Shown here piece by piece: positions 48,061 through 60,228 of a stretch of 64,000 bases of DNA. The stretch spans positions 12,997,001 through 13,061,000 of the forward strand of contig NC_061771.1 in the NCBI RefSeq assembly GCF_022458985.1. The letters run 5' to 3'. This stretch comes from Mugil cephalus (Eukaryota > Chordata > Actinopteri > Mugiliformes > Mugilidae). The stretch's first letter is position 1. Every line of letters begins with the position of its first letter. The notes under the pieces are model-generated. The model was not told where the DNA came from. It saw only the letters and a program-made list of their open reading frames with translations, and ran no database searches. A program made the translations under genes and the position numbers.

Positions 48061-50688
48061 CTGAAACAAAAGCAAAGAAAATTAAAAACTAATAGTCTAA
48101 CGAGAAATGTAAGTAGCCACTGTCTATGAACAATTAGCTATAATGTTAACCAACATTTCATTAGGATGACTTACTACTACTAATACGAGCTCCTACTCAG
48201 AGAAACTCCCATTGCAAGACTCTCCTGGCTTTGAGCATGGATGCTTCTTGCAATGCTCTCAGTATAATTTATTTCTTCAAAATATCTTTGGTTGATTTGA
48301 CATTTTTTTTGATATATATATTTTTTTTAATAATGCATATTACACTGACTAGCTGGATTTACATGGAGGCAAATATTCCGATTACAGTCGGTTAAGACGC
48401 CCAAACTGAATGAAAATGCTCCATATAAACACCTTAATTGGAATAAACAGACCCAAACCAAATTAAATTTAATTGGGTTTTACAGGGATAGAATATTCCT
48501 TTTCCGAAAGTCACGTAAACGGTGAATTGGAACGAAGTCAGGCTCCGTTCTGTCTGCACATGCTCTGTGTTAACGTGGTCTGCAGCTCCGCTGAGAGCTT
48601 AATTTTAATTTTAATCACTCTGAAAGAGCTACTAGACATTATCGCACCCTTAGATGGAAGAAAAAATTGAAATATTGACCTGTTTCAAAAGGTCTATTGA
48701 AGCAGGGACAGACTGAAGCATGGAACAAATTTGGAACAGCCGGAAAACCTCGAAGACCGACTACTATAAGGCTAAACAACACAACTTTATATAACAGAGG
48801 GCGAGCAGCAAAAACCCGACCAGCAAACTGATTTTCAAAAGTCAGACATTTCATACATGGCAACAACGTAACATAACAACTAGATGAGACGCGTGGAAAA
48901 ACTGAATGTGGGCTACAAGCACAACGTGTTTGTATGGAAGAAGGAAACATACTCAAACAAAATGCAAGGACTTACTTGTGTACAAAATCTGTTTTGAGTA
49001 AGAAACCAAAGAGCATCTCTAATTGTGAGTTGTGTTAGTGGAACACAGCCAAGAAGTAAGACCCCTGTTCCACAACTGTTCAGGCTTTTTAGATCACACG
49101 TCGTCTTATCTGCAGTAGTGACTCTATTATTATCATTTTTAGACCTAAAAGCTTCTTAAGTGCTTAAAAACAGCTTTTAGCATTTTAAAACAACCAGACT
49201 TGTCACAGTAATGGGCAGATGTGCAAATTCAGCTCCAACAATCCAGCGACATCGGTTCACAGCGGACATTTGGACAGGAAGGAAAAGAGAAAGGAGAGGA
49301 CCTCTCATAGGGGTTGAGTATGATCTATGATGACCATGAAGAAGCTTCAAGAGGTGTAAGGGCTGCTATTAAGATGACAAAAAAAATGTATTATATGTAT
49401 TAGTGTCCTAATGATACTGAGAAGTGCCATTTCCACTACTTCATGATGATGAAGTGAGTTACAGAACACAGCGCCGTAACTTTTCAATTATTCCCTCTGG
49501 CGTAAACAGAGTTTTCGCATCGTACCTGGTTGCACCGGGACTTCTCACAATAAGCGGTGTCCTGAGCCCTCTCCTGTCAATTCATAAGGACACTTCAACC
49601 ACATCACCCAGGGGACACAAGGAGTCTTAGCTCTCCACATAACAACAGATGAATAACAGGAGTACCCTTCAAAATCACACAGCCACTCATCATTGTGTGG
49701 TTACTGGTCTCTATAAAAGTCCTAAACTGGGTCATGGCATGTGGTTCCCTGCGTCCTCTTCAGTCTGACCTACCATGTCTAAGTGGAGGCTGATGATGCC
49801 CACCTCCTCATTCTGCTCCTAGATCCTGAGATTCATGTCGCCTCATCACTCATCAACACATCTACAAAACTATAACCCTCCACACTGGCACTACCTGAGA
49901 CTGTGTTCTGAGTTTCCCCAACGCCCACGACTACGCAGCCATGACATGTGAGAAACATGTAGACATCCTGTACGTCACAAATCAAAAGATGAGGGGTAGA
50001 CTTTAGGAAAGAGAAGCCGAAGTTTCAGCATTCACCGCTCAAAACCTACAAAACATCGAATGTGAGAATGCAAACCTCATAGGACTAGACATGGGTCTAC
50101 CACGTCTTCATAGGGCTGAAGAAGATAAGGCAGCACCTTATCATCTGAGAGATTTCTGAATGTCTTCAGAGCAGCGATAGATCGTCTGTGCTCTGATAGC
50201 ATCTCTGCCTGGTGTGAAAACTGCAGCTCCCAGGATTCACTCCAGAGTGACCTTGCTAATTTGTCGAGATAATTTTACGCCAAATAATTCGTATAATTAT
50301 AGTGGTAAATCACAGTATTTAGCTTGCCGAGAGTTACCGTTTTTCTGAAAATAACAGTGTTGCAAATATCTGATGCCCTGGGTCAGTTCAACCCTGGCCC
50401 TGCCCCCCACTGGTGATGTAAAAGAGGTAATTTGGTCCGAAGGAGGCACCAGAACTAAACAGCACTCACGCGGTTGTTTTCTGCCGCCCACAGAATGAGT
50501 TCCTTTGGTTTATCTTTGAGAGCTTCCTCCTTTTCCAGATACCACTCCTCACTGTGGTCCTCCTCCTCCTCCTCCTCCTCCTCCTCTTCATCCTTGCTTC
50601 CGGTCCACAGGCTGCTGGCTCCTCTGGGAATCAGGTGTCCATGTGAGTCCAGAAGCTCAAGCTGGTTGAAGTCCTCTGAAAACTCCAT
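47584..50688 (-). CDS. ankrd49: Ankyrin repeat domain-containing protein 49 (two coding exons)
   Basis: Coding exons 50688-50470 and 48060-47584 join in phase 0 to give 231 aa (human about 239). The N-terminus MEFSEDFNQLELLDSHGHLI and the WYLEKEE...LWAAENNR segment match vertebrate ANKRD49, known from memory. A run of 10 Glu sits at about 34-43. Ankyrin repeats carry TPLH at residues 97-100, 130-133 and 163-166, with a fourth weaker repeat after. ANKRD49 is a small nuclear ankyrin protein linked to spermatogenesis and transcription in mammals. The start is the only ATG that gives the family N-terminus. The non-coding first exon is probably near 52150. Confidence 0.93.
48061..50469 (-). other. 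ankrd49: ankrd49 intron
   Basis: 2.4 kb with GT...AG borders on the minus strand. It holds a degenerate DNA-transposon-like stretch (48349-48560) and otherwise unremarkable sequence. Confidence 0.8.
48349..48560. mobile_element. Degenerate MITE-like sequence
   Basis: Contains TTTACATGGAG, ATTCCGATTACAGTCGG, TAAACACCTTAATTGGAAT and AAAGTCACGTAAACGGTGAA. These are words typical of fish non-autonomous DNA transposons that carry GTTTACATG ends, similar in style to 6474-7031. Borders are not defined. Confidence 0.4.
50470..50688 (-). CDS. ankrd49: ankrd49 coding exon 1
   Basis: 73 codons ending AAENNR, with the donor CCGC|GTGAGTG. The acceptor ATTATACAG lies two bases before the ATG, implying an upstream non-coding exon. 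The CTC/GAG triplet run at about 50560-50586 encodes the poly-Glu tract and is likely to vary in length. Confidence 0.93.
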
Positions 50689-50696
50689 CACTGTAT

Positions 50697-52146
50697 AATG
50701 TATGATTGAGAGGAATGTTATTATTTAACATTTGTTAATTTGAACAACGCACACAGATGAATCAGATGTCTAATTAATATTTTGTAGCCAGTGTCTAATG
50801 TAGTCCATTTAAATATTCACACTATCCTTGGAAGGCTGGACAGTTTCAGGGCATCTTTTGTTCCCCAGTGAGTTGACATTTTCTACATAGTGCTCCTTTA
50901 TTAAAAAACATTTCTCTCCAGTAGCTCTGCTCTATGGTGATTTTTTTTTTTTTTTAAATTGAAGTAATGTACAAACTACATGCCTAAGATGGCATTAATT
51001 TCTACCTGCTCCCAGCAGATAGTAACAGGCATGGTTAAAAGTGTCAAATGCCGAAACATAATCAACTGTTGCCTTGTACTAACTGCCAACACTTAGTACC
51101 TTTTCACTGCGACTGCAGATTCACTAGTACGGAAGAAGACACACGACGAATAATTACTTTGTGTACTTATTTTGCTGCTGGAAGTGGATATTTACACCTC
51201 AAGAGGATAATGAGTATCTTTTTTGTTAACTACACATTTGTTGTAAATTTATAATTCCTTGCATCTACATATTTTTAAAGATGCAGTTGATTATTCGGTA
51301 GAAAGATAATGAACTGGTTACTTTTCATTCATTCATTCCATCAATCATATCTGCAATATAACCTTAATATACGGTCCAGTGCTAGTGTTTCTCTTTTTGA
51401 TATCATTCTAGACATAAACGATAAGGACTCATTAGGATGCTGGGAAACTTATGGTCACTTTTCACAAGCTTCTGGTGCTGATTTAACTGTGTTTTACTCC
51501 TGTGGTTACTCTGTAGTTTGCAGTACTGTTTTTGTCTGTGGGAAATTACTTTGTGTTATATTCAATCCAGATTAACAACACCCTCCAAGCTGATCACACA
51601 GACACAAATCACCGCATTTCGTACTCTGGTTCAACACAGACTAAATATATAACTGGGGCATTTAAGAGGCAGGACTGTAGTGCATTTGTTTTCACTAGTG
51701 TACTTAATGAGCTTTACACCGCAAAATTTCCAAAAAACACAAAACAGAATCATGATCATGTCAACCGTGAAGGTAAGATGACGTTAAAGCTTAGTGCTAG
51801 ACGATTGCAGTACAATGCTAATATTAGCTTGCCGTTTTAGCTTCCTGTGTATCTAATAAACTGGAAACCGAGTTCTGTAGCGATGTCAAAGCAGGAAAAA
51901 TAGATTAACATATGTTCAGATTAACGTGGTTGTCAATATCTGACATGTATGGCATGTAACGTAAAACGTCGACACACACCTTGAACTAACTACATTAAAA
52001 CGCGTACGACACCGACACACACCTCGAAATAAATACATTAAAACACGTACGACACCGACACAGACCTCGAAATAAATACATTAAAATACGTACAACAGCG
52101 TTTAACTTCTCAAAGAAATACAAACCTGACAAAATTTCGCCCTCAC
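50697..52146 (-). other. ankrd49: ankrd49 5' UTR intron (probable)
   Basis: Between the probable non-coding exon and coding exon 1. It contains a T-tract near 50941 and a 43-bp tandem repeat at 51967-52100. No other exon was seen. Confidence 0.55.
51967..52100. repeat. 43-bp tandem repeat, about three units
   Basis: Units begin at 51967, 52003, 52046 and a partial at 52089, each reading CGTACGACACCGACACACAC (with variation) then AATACATTAAAA. The last two spacings are exactly 43 bp; the first unit is 36 bp, apparently by deletion. Confidence 0.9.
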
Positions 52147-52230
52147 CTAAACAAACGAGCCATCTACAGTGAAGACGCCTGGGATATGTAGTTCTTTAAC
52201 AATGTAGCGTCATGGAGTCCCATTCAAAAA
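52147..52230 (-). promoter_or_regulatory. ankrd49: Probable ankrd49 non-coding first exon and promoter
   Basis: On the minus strand, GTTTGTTTAG|GTGAGGGCG at 52147/52146 is a strong donor placed upstream of an exon whose acceptor lies two bases before the ATG. The sequence around 52150-52270 is less AT-rich and contains CpGs. The transcription start is inferred. Confidence 0.5.
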
Positions 52231-52464
52231 AGACGTCACTACCCACAAGTACTCGCGGCCACTTACTTCTTCGTTGGCTCAATTTTTGGTAGTCCACATG
52301 CCGCTTTCTTCATTTCTATTTCGTATCTGTCACGCTTCTGTATGGAACCACTAATGCCGAGCAGAGAATTGCGTTTTAATGAGAAGACACAGACGCCTCA
52401 TAGTTTTTTGTTTTAGCCAGTGCAATATCATATCTCGTATCATATATCGTGTCATTTTGGTGTA

Positions 52465-53927
52465 GGAGGGAAGAGTCGGGGAAGTTGAGCCGTGGGTACA
52501 TTGACACACCCCTTGTATCTAGGCAACGTTTTCACGTGACCCTTATATTCTTAAATCATTAATTTCTCAAGTTTGTGGAGCTGTATAAATATGTTTTTTC
52601 ACAAAAACATTTTTTTATATTTATTTATTTATTTTGTTAAAGTAAACCTTTTACATGTCAACTATAATAGCTGTATTGTCAAAGTAATTTGTATCCAGGT
52701 CTAAGAACATGCATCATACAAGCTGATGAGTTATTAGTGCATAGGACCATGTAAATCATTAAGCATTCATTAAGTACTGGCCTCAATGGATACATTTGCA
52801 GCATTTTTCAATATTGTGGTTGTGTAGAAAAGTGAGCTAAAGGGCATGGGATAAATTGAGCCAGGGAATCAACTTACCCCAAGCCCTCAAGCAAATCTAC
52901 AATTGTTTTAAATATTTAATTTCTTACATCCTAAACATCATAGAATAGCTATCATGCTAAGACAGTACAGCAGAAAGACGGACTGGCGGTCAATACCTCT
53001 TGAGGAGATGGAGAGAACAGTGGCAAAAGAGAAAAATATTGATGGGTCAACCCTGCGTAGATTCATGAAAGTAGAAAAGGAACTAACAGGAGGCAGTTCG
53101 AGAGACTAAACCCAGTGCAAGGTAGCAGGCCCTGATGACATTATCCCCAGGGTACTGAGGATCTGTGCCAGCAGTCAGATGTCTGGCTGTCAGAGATTTT
53201 CTGATAACCCTGCAGCTGTAGGGTGTATAAGCAGTGGACAAGACAAAGAGGATGATAAAGGGCTGTATAGATTTATGGAGTGGGCTGGAAGGAATCACCT
53301 GCTGCTTACCATCCAAAGACGTGATTGATTTCAGGAGGTAGGGACCTCAGCATCTTTGGTAGGGATCAATCTATCTATAGTAGGGTACAGTGGGAGAGCA
53401 CAGACAAAGGGAGTCTTCACAGAAAAGGATCAGATCACATCAAAGAACTGGCTGATAGGTTCCATGGCCTCACATCAACAAATGCCGTAAACTAGCATTT
53501 GAATTTGCCAAATGAAGCAAAAAAACCTGTTCCTGCTGCTCTTGATGGGTGGATGAGCTCTAATCCAGGTAAAACAGCCACCTGTACCATATCGCTGGAT
53601 GTGTGAATTAAACTTTTCTCTCAGCAGCGACACCGTTACTAATTTTGACTGATTGGGATCAGGTTTAAAATGGAAAAAGTACACTTGTCAGTTTACCCCT
53701 AAGTGGCTCAAACCATTGGGTTTTCCCCCTAAACTGGGACAAATTGAGAAATTAAGCCATTTCTTTTTTTAAATAAATCATATTTTGATTGGTCTTTCTC
53801 ATAGATGCATTCTCATAAATTCGGAAACAGGAGACATCCTAAAATACAGGAAGATATTCTCATTATACTTTTCTTGCCTAGAGGAAGTCATGAATAAAAA
53901 AACAGCTCAACTTACCCCCTCCTCCCC
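52465..53927 (+). mobile_element. Degenerate pogo-like transposon
   Basis: Flanked by TA on both sides. The left end GGAGGGAAGAGTCGGGGAAG and then TTGAGCC is mirrored at the right by AGCTCAACTTACCCCCTCC. The internal translation SRKTDWRSIPLEEMERTVAK and then STLRRFMKVEKE resembles the psq-type helix-turn-helix at the start of pogo/Tigger transposases. The catalytic core is missing or unreadable. A short LINE-like piece (VAGPDDIIPRVLRICASQ at about 53125-53180) appears nested inside. Confidence 0.6.
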
Positions 53928-53984
53928 TACTTGCTTTTCGAGAGCAATGCTCTTTATTCATGATATTCATGAATGTCACTGTGT

Positions 53985-54122
53985 ATTCAGCCTCCTTTCA
54001 CCAACTACAGTTATTAATCTTACTTGTCTTACCTTATTCTGTCTTTTGTATTCTGCTCCCTGCCACTGCAACGCCTTAATTTCCCCACTGGATTAATAAA
54101 CTCCTATCGTATTCTATCTTAA
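53985..54122 (+). repeat. LINE 3' tail fragment
   Basis: TTTCCCCACTGGATTAATAA and then a TATC/TATCTT end is the plus-strand form of the LINE tails at 22320-22372 and 39023-39085. No coding part is attached. Confidence 0.5.
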
Positions 54123-55169
54123 AGGGTCCTGTGGTATCTTCTGTGACTAGACTTTATATATCCAGTGAACAGCTTATAGTTTATAATCTGTTGTGCGGAC
54201 TGAGACTGTTCATCCTGTTTGAGCTCACAAGATGGGGTAGTTTATGGCCCCTGTCAGCATGGCAAATTGCAAATTGCGTGGTAAAATGCACATTTCAAGT
54301 TCTAATTATCTTAAAAAAAAAAAAAAAAAAAAGGTGTAATTTGGAACACTGTACACTGCATTTATTTATTTATTTAATCCTGATAATCTCTGTAGTTTCA
54401 TCTGTATGTGGTATTTCACATATGCGAAACTGTGCATGTGCTGCTGCATTTGTGAACTGACTTGGTTTACAACCTGCTTTAATTTTTCTCATTTAGACTT
54501 TCTACATGATATTTATTATTTGAAATTATCCACAGATGGATCGCATTCAAATTTCCAGAGCAACCACAGATCACTGATTATTCGTTCAGCTCCTTAATCT
54601 ATTATACATTTATTCATACAGGTTTATATATAGTTTTCTCTACATTGTACAAAGTCACTGGGTGACATACATTTGCAAGTTATATAACAATTCTTTTCAA
54701 AGTGTTGAAGGAATAAAAAGACACGCAACTTCAGTTGGAAATGCACCACACTGACCTCCAAATTAGTCTCCGCAGGAGCCAAATCCCAGGTCTCTGCTGG
54801 ATGGGGACACTTGAACAAAGTAAGTACAATGACTCTTATCGTGTTATGAACTGATCATTGTGACTGCAGTATTTGCCAATGTGATGTCGTTGTTAAGCTG
54901 GTGAAACCACACAGAGCTCCATGGAATACGAAGGTCGTGTCCGTGCAGCCACCCTGATACTGTTAATCCTTGTTAAGCCGATGTTTCACTGCTTTTTCTC
55001 CCTTGAAAGATGACCAGAGTACTTGTTTTATGAGTGGGAGTTTAGGAATCGGATACTGAGTGCTGTTGGACCACCATCTTTTATTTGTTTTGAGGTTCCC
55101 TTAGGACACAAGTCAGTTTCCCTTCAGCTTGTTGGTATGTTATAAAATAATGTCCTTCTGAGAATAGAA
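54123..55169. other. Intergenic, nothing recognised
   Basis: AT-rich, with an A-tract at about 54313-54332. No gene was recognised. Confidence 0.4.
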
Positions 55170-56071
55170 AATATCAGAATCAGACGACTTAATTGCCAAA
55201 TATATTTGAACATACAAGGTATTTGCCTTGGTTTTTGTTGCATTAAAAATTAAGATAAAAAAAAAAGGTAAAGATTTACACACTCAAATAAACAACAGTC
55301 TACAAAAATATATGCACTGTATATACAACAAGGAACATTTACAGTGGGATGGTAGTGGGTTTGATGTGTTCTTAGTGGGGCCTCAGCATTGTTCATCAGA
55401 TGCACTGTGGATGGATAATAACTGTTGGTGAAGTGGGTGAAGTTGTGAGTGGCCCTGCACTTGATCGATCGCAGCCTCCTGCCAGAGGGGAGTCTGTTAA
55501 ATAGTCTGAGTCCTGGACACATAAAGCTCATGGGGGAATTGAGACTTCAGCCGATCAGCTTCTTTGCAAAGACAGTGACACGCTGCAGTCTGCTCTTGTC
55601 CTTAGCAGAGGTTGCAGCGTACCAGGTGGTGATGGAGTTGGTTTTTCTCTTAGTGTCTCTTTTCTGTTTTTGGGTTTGTGAGATGTGCACAAAGTTTAAA
55701 GGTTCCTCCACTCCTTCCCATCACCCTGTGGGTCAACATTGTGGAGTCCTCCCGGTTCCTGGGCCGCATCATCTCCCAGGACTTCAAATGGGAGCTGTCC
55801 ACTGTCCTAGAAGCGTTCAACTCCAGCTTGTTACAGCTGCACCAAGTCAGCAGGCAAACTTCAGGAGCTTGACAGACTCAGGACTTGAGATGCAGCTGTT
55901 GGTGTACAAGGAGAAGAGCAGAGGTGAAAGTTTACAGCCTTGGGGGGGACCTGATGGTACGGGAGTCTGAGATGTGTTTCCCCAGCTTCACATGCTGCCT
56001 CCTGTCAGAGAGGAAGTCTGTGATACATCTGCAGGTGAAGTCAGGCACATTCAGCTGGGAGAGTTTGTCTT

Positions 56072-56173
56072 ATTATTATTCGTAGTAGTAGTAGTAGCAG
56101 TGGCAGTATAGGCAATGTGTAAAATAAATGTAAAATACCAATATTGTTCTTACCAACATGATTAATGTGATTG

Positions 56174-56206
<33 letters not shown>

Positions 56207-56226
56207 GTAGTAGTAGTAGTAGTAGT
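56072..56226. repeat. ATT and AGT triplet microsatellites
   Basis: TTA, GTA, ATT and AGT runs lie directly left of the nested inverted-repeat element. Confidence 0.85.
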
Positions 56227-56900
56227 CCACTGTGCAAAGAGACGTCTAAACAACGTCTTTTCCAAGTCATTTTTGTACGTCTTATTCGGGTCACCTGAAG
56301 ATGCAGACTGTTACTCCTGACGACGACTTTTTTTTTTTTTTTTACATCTACTGAACGTCCATTCATGACATCTACAGTACGTCCTAGTACGAACGTGATT
56401 ATGTGTGATTAAACATTATTTTGGAATAAAAGTCATATTTTTGTTTGTTTTCATTTTCCTGTTTTTCTTTTCTACAATAGTGTTAATACAACAAAATGAA
56501 TAAAGGTGTATTGGAATTTTTTTTGATTACAGTTTTTATTTTACTTTAATCTAATCTCATTTTATCTTTCTTGTGTTTCCTTTTATATGCAATAAAGCTA
56601 CGTTGACAGTAATTTCCCTCGTGGACGTCTTTCTAAGAAACTAAAAGCTGTACAGTATAAAAACAATGTCTAACATGAGTTCGATTTGACATAGAAAAGA
56701 TGTCCACAAAGACCACATCTGGACTACAAGTACTGTAGCAGTCATGAATGGATGCTCAGTAGATGTAAAAAAAAAACAAAAAAACAAAACAAAAACAAAC
56801 CGTCGTCTGGCGTAACAGTCTGCACATTCAGGTGACCTGAATTAGACGTGCAAAAAGTACTTGGAAAAGACGTCGTTTAGACGTCTCTTTGTGCAGTGGG
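56227..56900. mobile_element. Non-autonomous DNA element with long (about 100-bp) terminal inverted repeats
   Basis: The left end CCACTGTGCAAAGAGACGTC is mirrored at the right by GACGTCTCTTTGTGCAGTGG. Pairing continues with small mismatches through CAGACTGTTAC and CGTCGT-type sequence, about 100 bp in. There is no coding interior. It interrupts the minus-strand LINE. The superfamily is not assigned and no clean target duplication was seen because of the flanking microsatellite. Confidence 0.8.
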
Positions 56901-57435
56901 CTGTAGCAGTGATAGAAGGACCGTGCTGAAGGCCAAGCTGAAATCCACAATCAGGATCCGAGCATATGTTCTGGAGGAGTCAAGGTGCTGGAGGATGAGG
57001 TGTTGAGACAGGTTGACGCCATCATCCAGATCTGTTAGATCTACTCACTGTGCAAAGACTGATGCTGTATAGACATGATCTGCACATCTATCTGACCTAT
57101 AGTGGATATAGGTGACCTGCAAGGGGTCCAGGAGCAGATCTGTTAAATATTTCAGGTGTGAGAGCACAAGGCAAACGATTTCATTACAAGCAAGCAAGGG
57201 CAGTAGTCAGCCAGTGGTCCTTGGCTTTTTGGGGAGAGGTGGAGGCCGTGACGCAAGCTGGCGCGTGACATGACTTCAGTGAGATATTGACGCTATCTGT
57301 GAACACTGAAGACAGCTGATCAGAACAGTGCTTCAGGGTGGATGGAGACACAGCGTCTGGTCCAGCAACCTTGGTGAGGTTTGGAATACAGCAGTCCTCG
57401 AAGAAGGTGATGTATGACTGCTTCTGTGTACTCAT

Positions 57436-57699
57436 CCAAACTTTTTGTTGCCACTTGAAAATGTCTCAGTCAGAGCAGTCCAAACATGCCTGTAAGCTCT
57501 GCCCTTAATATGAAGTACTGATGTACCATAAAGTCTAATTATATCATGGATCTTGGGCCAAACATAGAAGTTTGGTGAAGACCTTATAGATTTATAATGA
57601 ACACTCAATACTGCAAAAATATGTGTAGTAGAAAGAAGCTTAAGGAGATACCTTCATGCTGACAGGTTAGAAAAAATCTTGAAATAAATGATGCACAAC
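57436..57699. other. Sequence between two opposed LINE fragments
   Basis: Nothing recognised. It may be further decayed LINE. Confidence 0.35.
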
Positions 57700-58640
57700 C
57701 CCTGCAGGTGACTGAAACAACTGCAAAGAGAGTGGTTCCTAATCATCATCAAGTCCTGTCGTCCATCAGTCTTTGATCCAGCGTAGTGAGAAAACAGGTC
57801 CACAGAGGATGCAGTCTCCATGACAACAGGGTACACCTATATGAGGATGCTGTAGATTGCCTGCAACTATGCCTTCGGTACCATCCTCCCAGACCCCTTG
57901 ACCAATGATCTGCCTCACTTGGGTCTCTCCTCTTCCATCTGCACGTTTACTGACATCCTTACTAACCGCACACAGGCCATCAGAGTCCATTAGTCTCTAT
58001 TCACTGTACACCCATGAGCCCAGCCCTCTAACACCATCATCAAGTTTGTGGATGATCAAATTACAGGAACCAGATCCAGTGACTGTGGTGCTACACGAAT
58101 AACCTGGAATTAAACACAATAAAGTCAAAAGAACGCATCCTGGATTTTTCAAGTTCATTTCAAATACCTGGGGCTTCCCACATCCAATAACATCTCCTGG
58201 TCCATAAACAAAGAGAATCCAAAGAAATCATGAAAAAGGCACAGCAGCATCTCTGTCGAGGAGGGACAACCAGGAGGAGAAGCTGCTTAAGACCTTCTAC
58301 TGCTCAGCCATTGAAAACATCCTAACATAAAACATCACAGTTTGGAACGCAGGCAGCACAGCTTCGGATATGAAATCTCTTTGGCGGATCATTTGCACTA
58401 CGGAGAAAGTCATCGGCTGCTCCCTTCCCTCCTTTCATGACACTGACACTGCTCACTACCTCAAGACGCCAACATTTTGAAAGACTACGCACAGCACGGA
58501 CATGAACTGTTCCAGTCGCTGCCATCAGACGGACACTTTTGTCCATCTGGTCTTACACGTCCAGATTTAGAAAAAAATTCCTCCGGTGGGTCATTACTTT
58601 CAATAAGCTTCTGAATTCATGCACATTATGATTATTCTTG
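57700..58640 (+). pseudogene. Decayed LINE reverse transcriptase and C-terminus, plus strand
   Basis: Plus-strand translation shows AFGTILPDPL (the FNTIIP-type motif), then SNTIIKFVDDQ in place of the usual FADDT. Later come LLKTFYCS-like, KVIGCSLPSFHDT-like and FQSLPSDGHF-like sequence, all in the order of fish LINE proteins. Stops and frameshifts occur throughout. Confidence 0.7.
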
Positions 58641-58700
58641 TTGCACTTTACTGCTGCTGGTTGCAGAAAAGAACTGTACTATGGACTCATACAAATGCTT

Positions 58701-58950
58701 TGAGTTTGCATGTTCTCCCTGTGTCTGTGTGGGTTTTCTCCGGGTACTCCGGTTTCCTCCCACCTCCACAGACATGCTCGTTAGGCTGATTGGTGATTCT
58801 AAATGGTTGTATGTCTCAGTGTTAGCCCTGCGATAGGCTGCCAACCTGTCCGGGGTGTACTCTGCTTCTCACCCAATGACAGCTGGGATACGCTCCAGTA
58901 CTCCCTGCGACCCTAGAGAGGATAAGCAGTAGTAGAAGACGAGACAATTG
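58701..58950. repeat. Widely dispersed fish repeat
   Basis: GCATGTTCTCCCTGTGTCTG, then GGGTACTCCGGTTTCCTCCC and GATAAGCAGTAGTAGAAGA are hallmarks, by memory, of a repeat very common in teleost genomes. The class is not assigned here. Confidence 0.6.
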
Positions 58951-59469
58951 CCTTTGAACAAACATGTCAAACCCGACACTCCCCACCCTTTCAGGTTTTT
59001 CAGTTCTTGGTGGGGAATCAGGTTTGTGAGTATAGGGAAAGAGTAACACAAAGATGTTTACATGTCTACAGACTCTTCGATTACATGCGACGAATCTGTA
59101 CTCCATATATATCTATCCATATATAGCAAATGAAGGGGTCCCAGACTGGGTGAAAGTCATGTTGTTGATGTTTTATTATATATGTGATTTTCTCTAAGGG
59201 GAAAGTCGTAGATAACTCAGACAACCACTTCCTTCTGCTTGGACCTTTGGTGTCTCTCCACGAGACGGCTGTTCCTGTCTTCATTCTGTTTTATTGTAAT
59301 TGATTACCTCTATTCATTTTGTTTTCTGTTATCAGTCAACGATGAATTAATTCAAAGACAAAATAAATGACTAAAGCCCAGAGCTTAAAACATGAGGAAT
59401 TAAATATTTTAATTTTTCAACAACTGATTACACGTTCTCACTCAGGCTTCCATTTTTCATTAGGACATA

Positions 59470-60228
59470 CAGTACTGTGCAAAAGTTTTAGGCAGGTATG
59501 ACAAAACTAAGGATGCTTTCAAAAATTGAAGTGTTTCATCAGTTAACAAAATGCAGTGAATGAACAGAAGTGAAGTCTAAATCAAACACAAATTCTTGTA
59601 CCACTTTCCAGCCCTTCAGTGAACAAACAGCCAAATATTTCAAACCTTGACTCATCAGTCCAGAGCACCTGCTGCCATTTTTCTGCTCCCCAGTTCCTCC
59701 CAGTCTCTTGGTCTTGTCTCCATGTCAGAGGTACGAATTGTTGGCTGCAACTTTTCCATGAAGACCACTTCTGGACAGTCTTCTCAGGACAGCAGGTGAG
59801 TGTACCTGGGTCCCACTGGTTTCTGCCACTTCTGAGCTGATGGCACCGGGGGACATCTTCCGATTTCAAAGCAAAATAAGCTTGAAGTGTTTTTCATCTG
59901 CTGCACTAAGTTTCTTTGGTCGACCACTGCGTTTACAATCTTTAACCTTTCCTGTTTCTTTGTGCTTTTTTTAAAAAAGAGCTTGAATAGCACATCTTGA
60001 AGCGTCAGTCTGCTTTGGAACATGAGAAACCTTGCTGCTGGAGTATAACTACTATGTGTCATGTAGCTGTAGATGTTGTTGCTGCAGATCTCATTCAGTG
60101 CTGTAGATGCTGTGATGTAGTGTATTTACCTGTGACATGAAATTGTCTTCCATGCTGCAAAGTTCTTATTCATTATTTATAGTTTTAAAAGAATTCTTAG
60201 TTTACAGCAAAACTTTTGCACAGCACTG
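59470..60228 (-). mobile_element. Tc1-like transposon, third family, with broken transposase
   Basis: Ends CAGTACTGTGCAAAAGTTTT and, at the right, AAAACTTTTGCACAGCACTG, both at TA. The minus-strand ORF 59869-59582 contains KWQQVLWTDESRFEIFG, the second catalytic Asp motif of Tc1 transposases. The rest is frameshifted and the element (759 bp) is shorter than an intact one. Confidence 0.85.

Larger units (their letters stand above)
55170..57435 (-). pseudogene. Decayed LINE on minus strand, interrupted by a nested element
   Basis: The minus-strand start near 57390 reads KVAGPDAVSPSTLKHCSDQL (RT entry motif). The middle is recognisable at 56900-57000 and 55870-56070. The C-terminus FNRLPSGRRLRSIKC is at about 55500-55450, and the 3' end near 55170 carries the usual GAATCAGA...AACATACAAGG block. 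A 674-bp inverted-repeat element sits at 56227-56900. At about 55715-55800 a plus-strand LINE-like segment (NIVESSRFLGRIISQDFKWE) is out of orientation. Confidence 0.75.
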
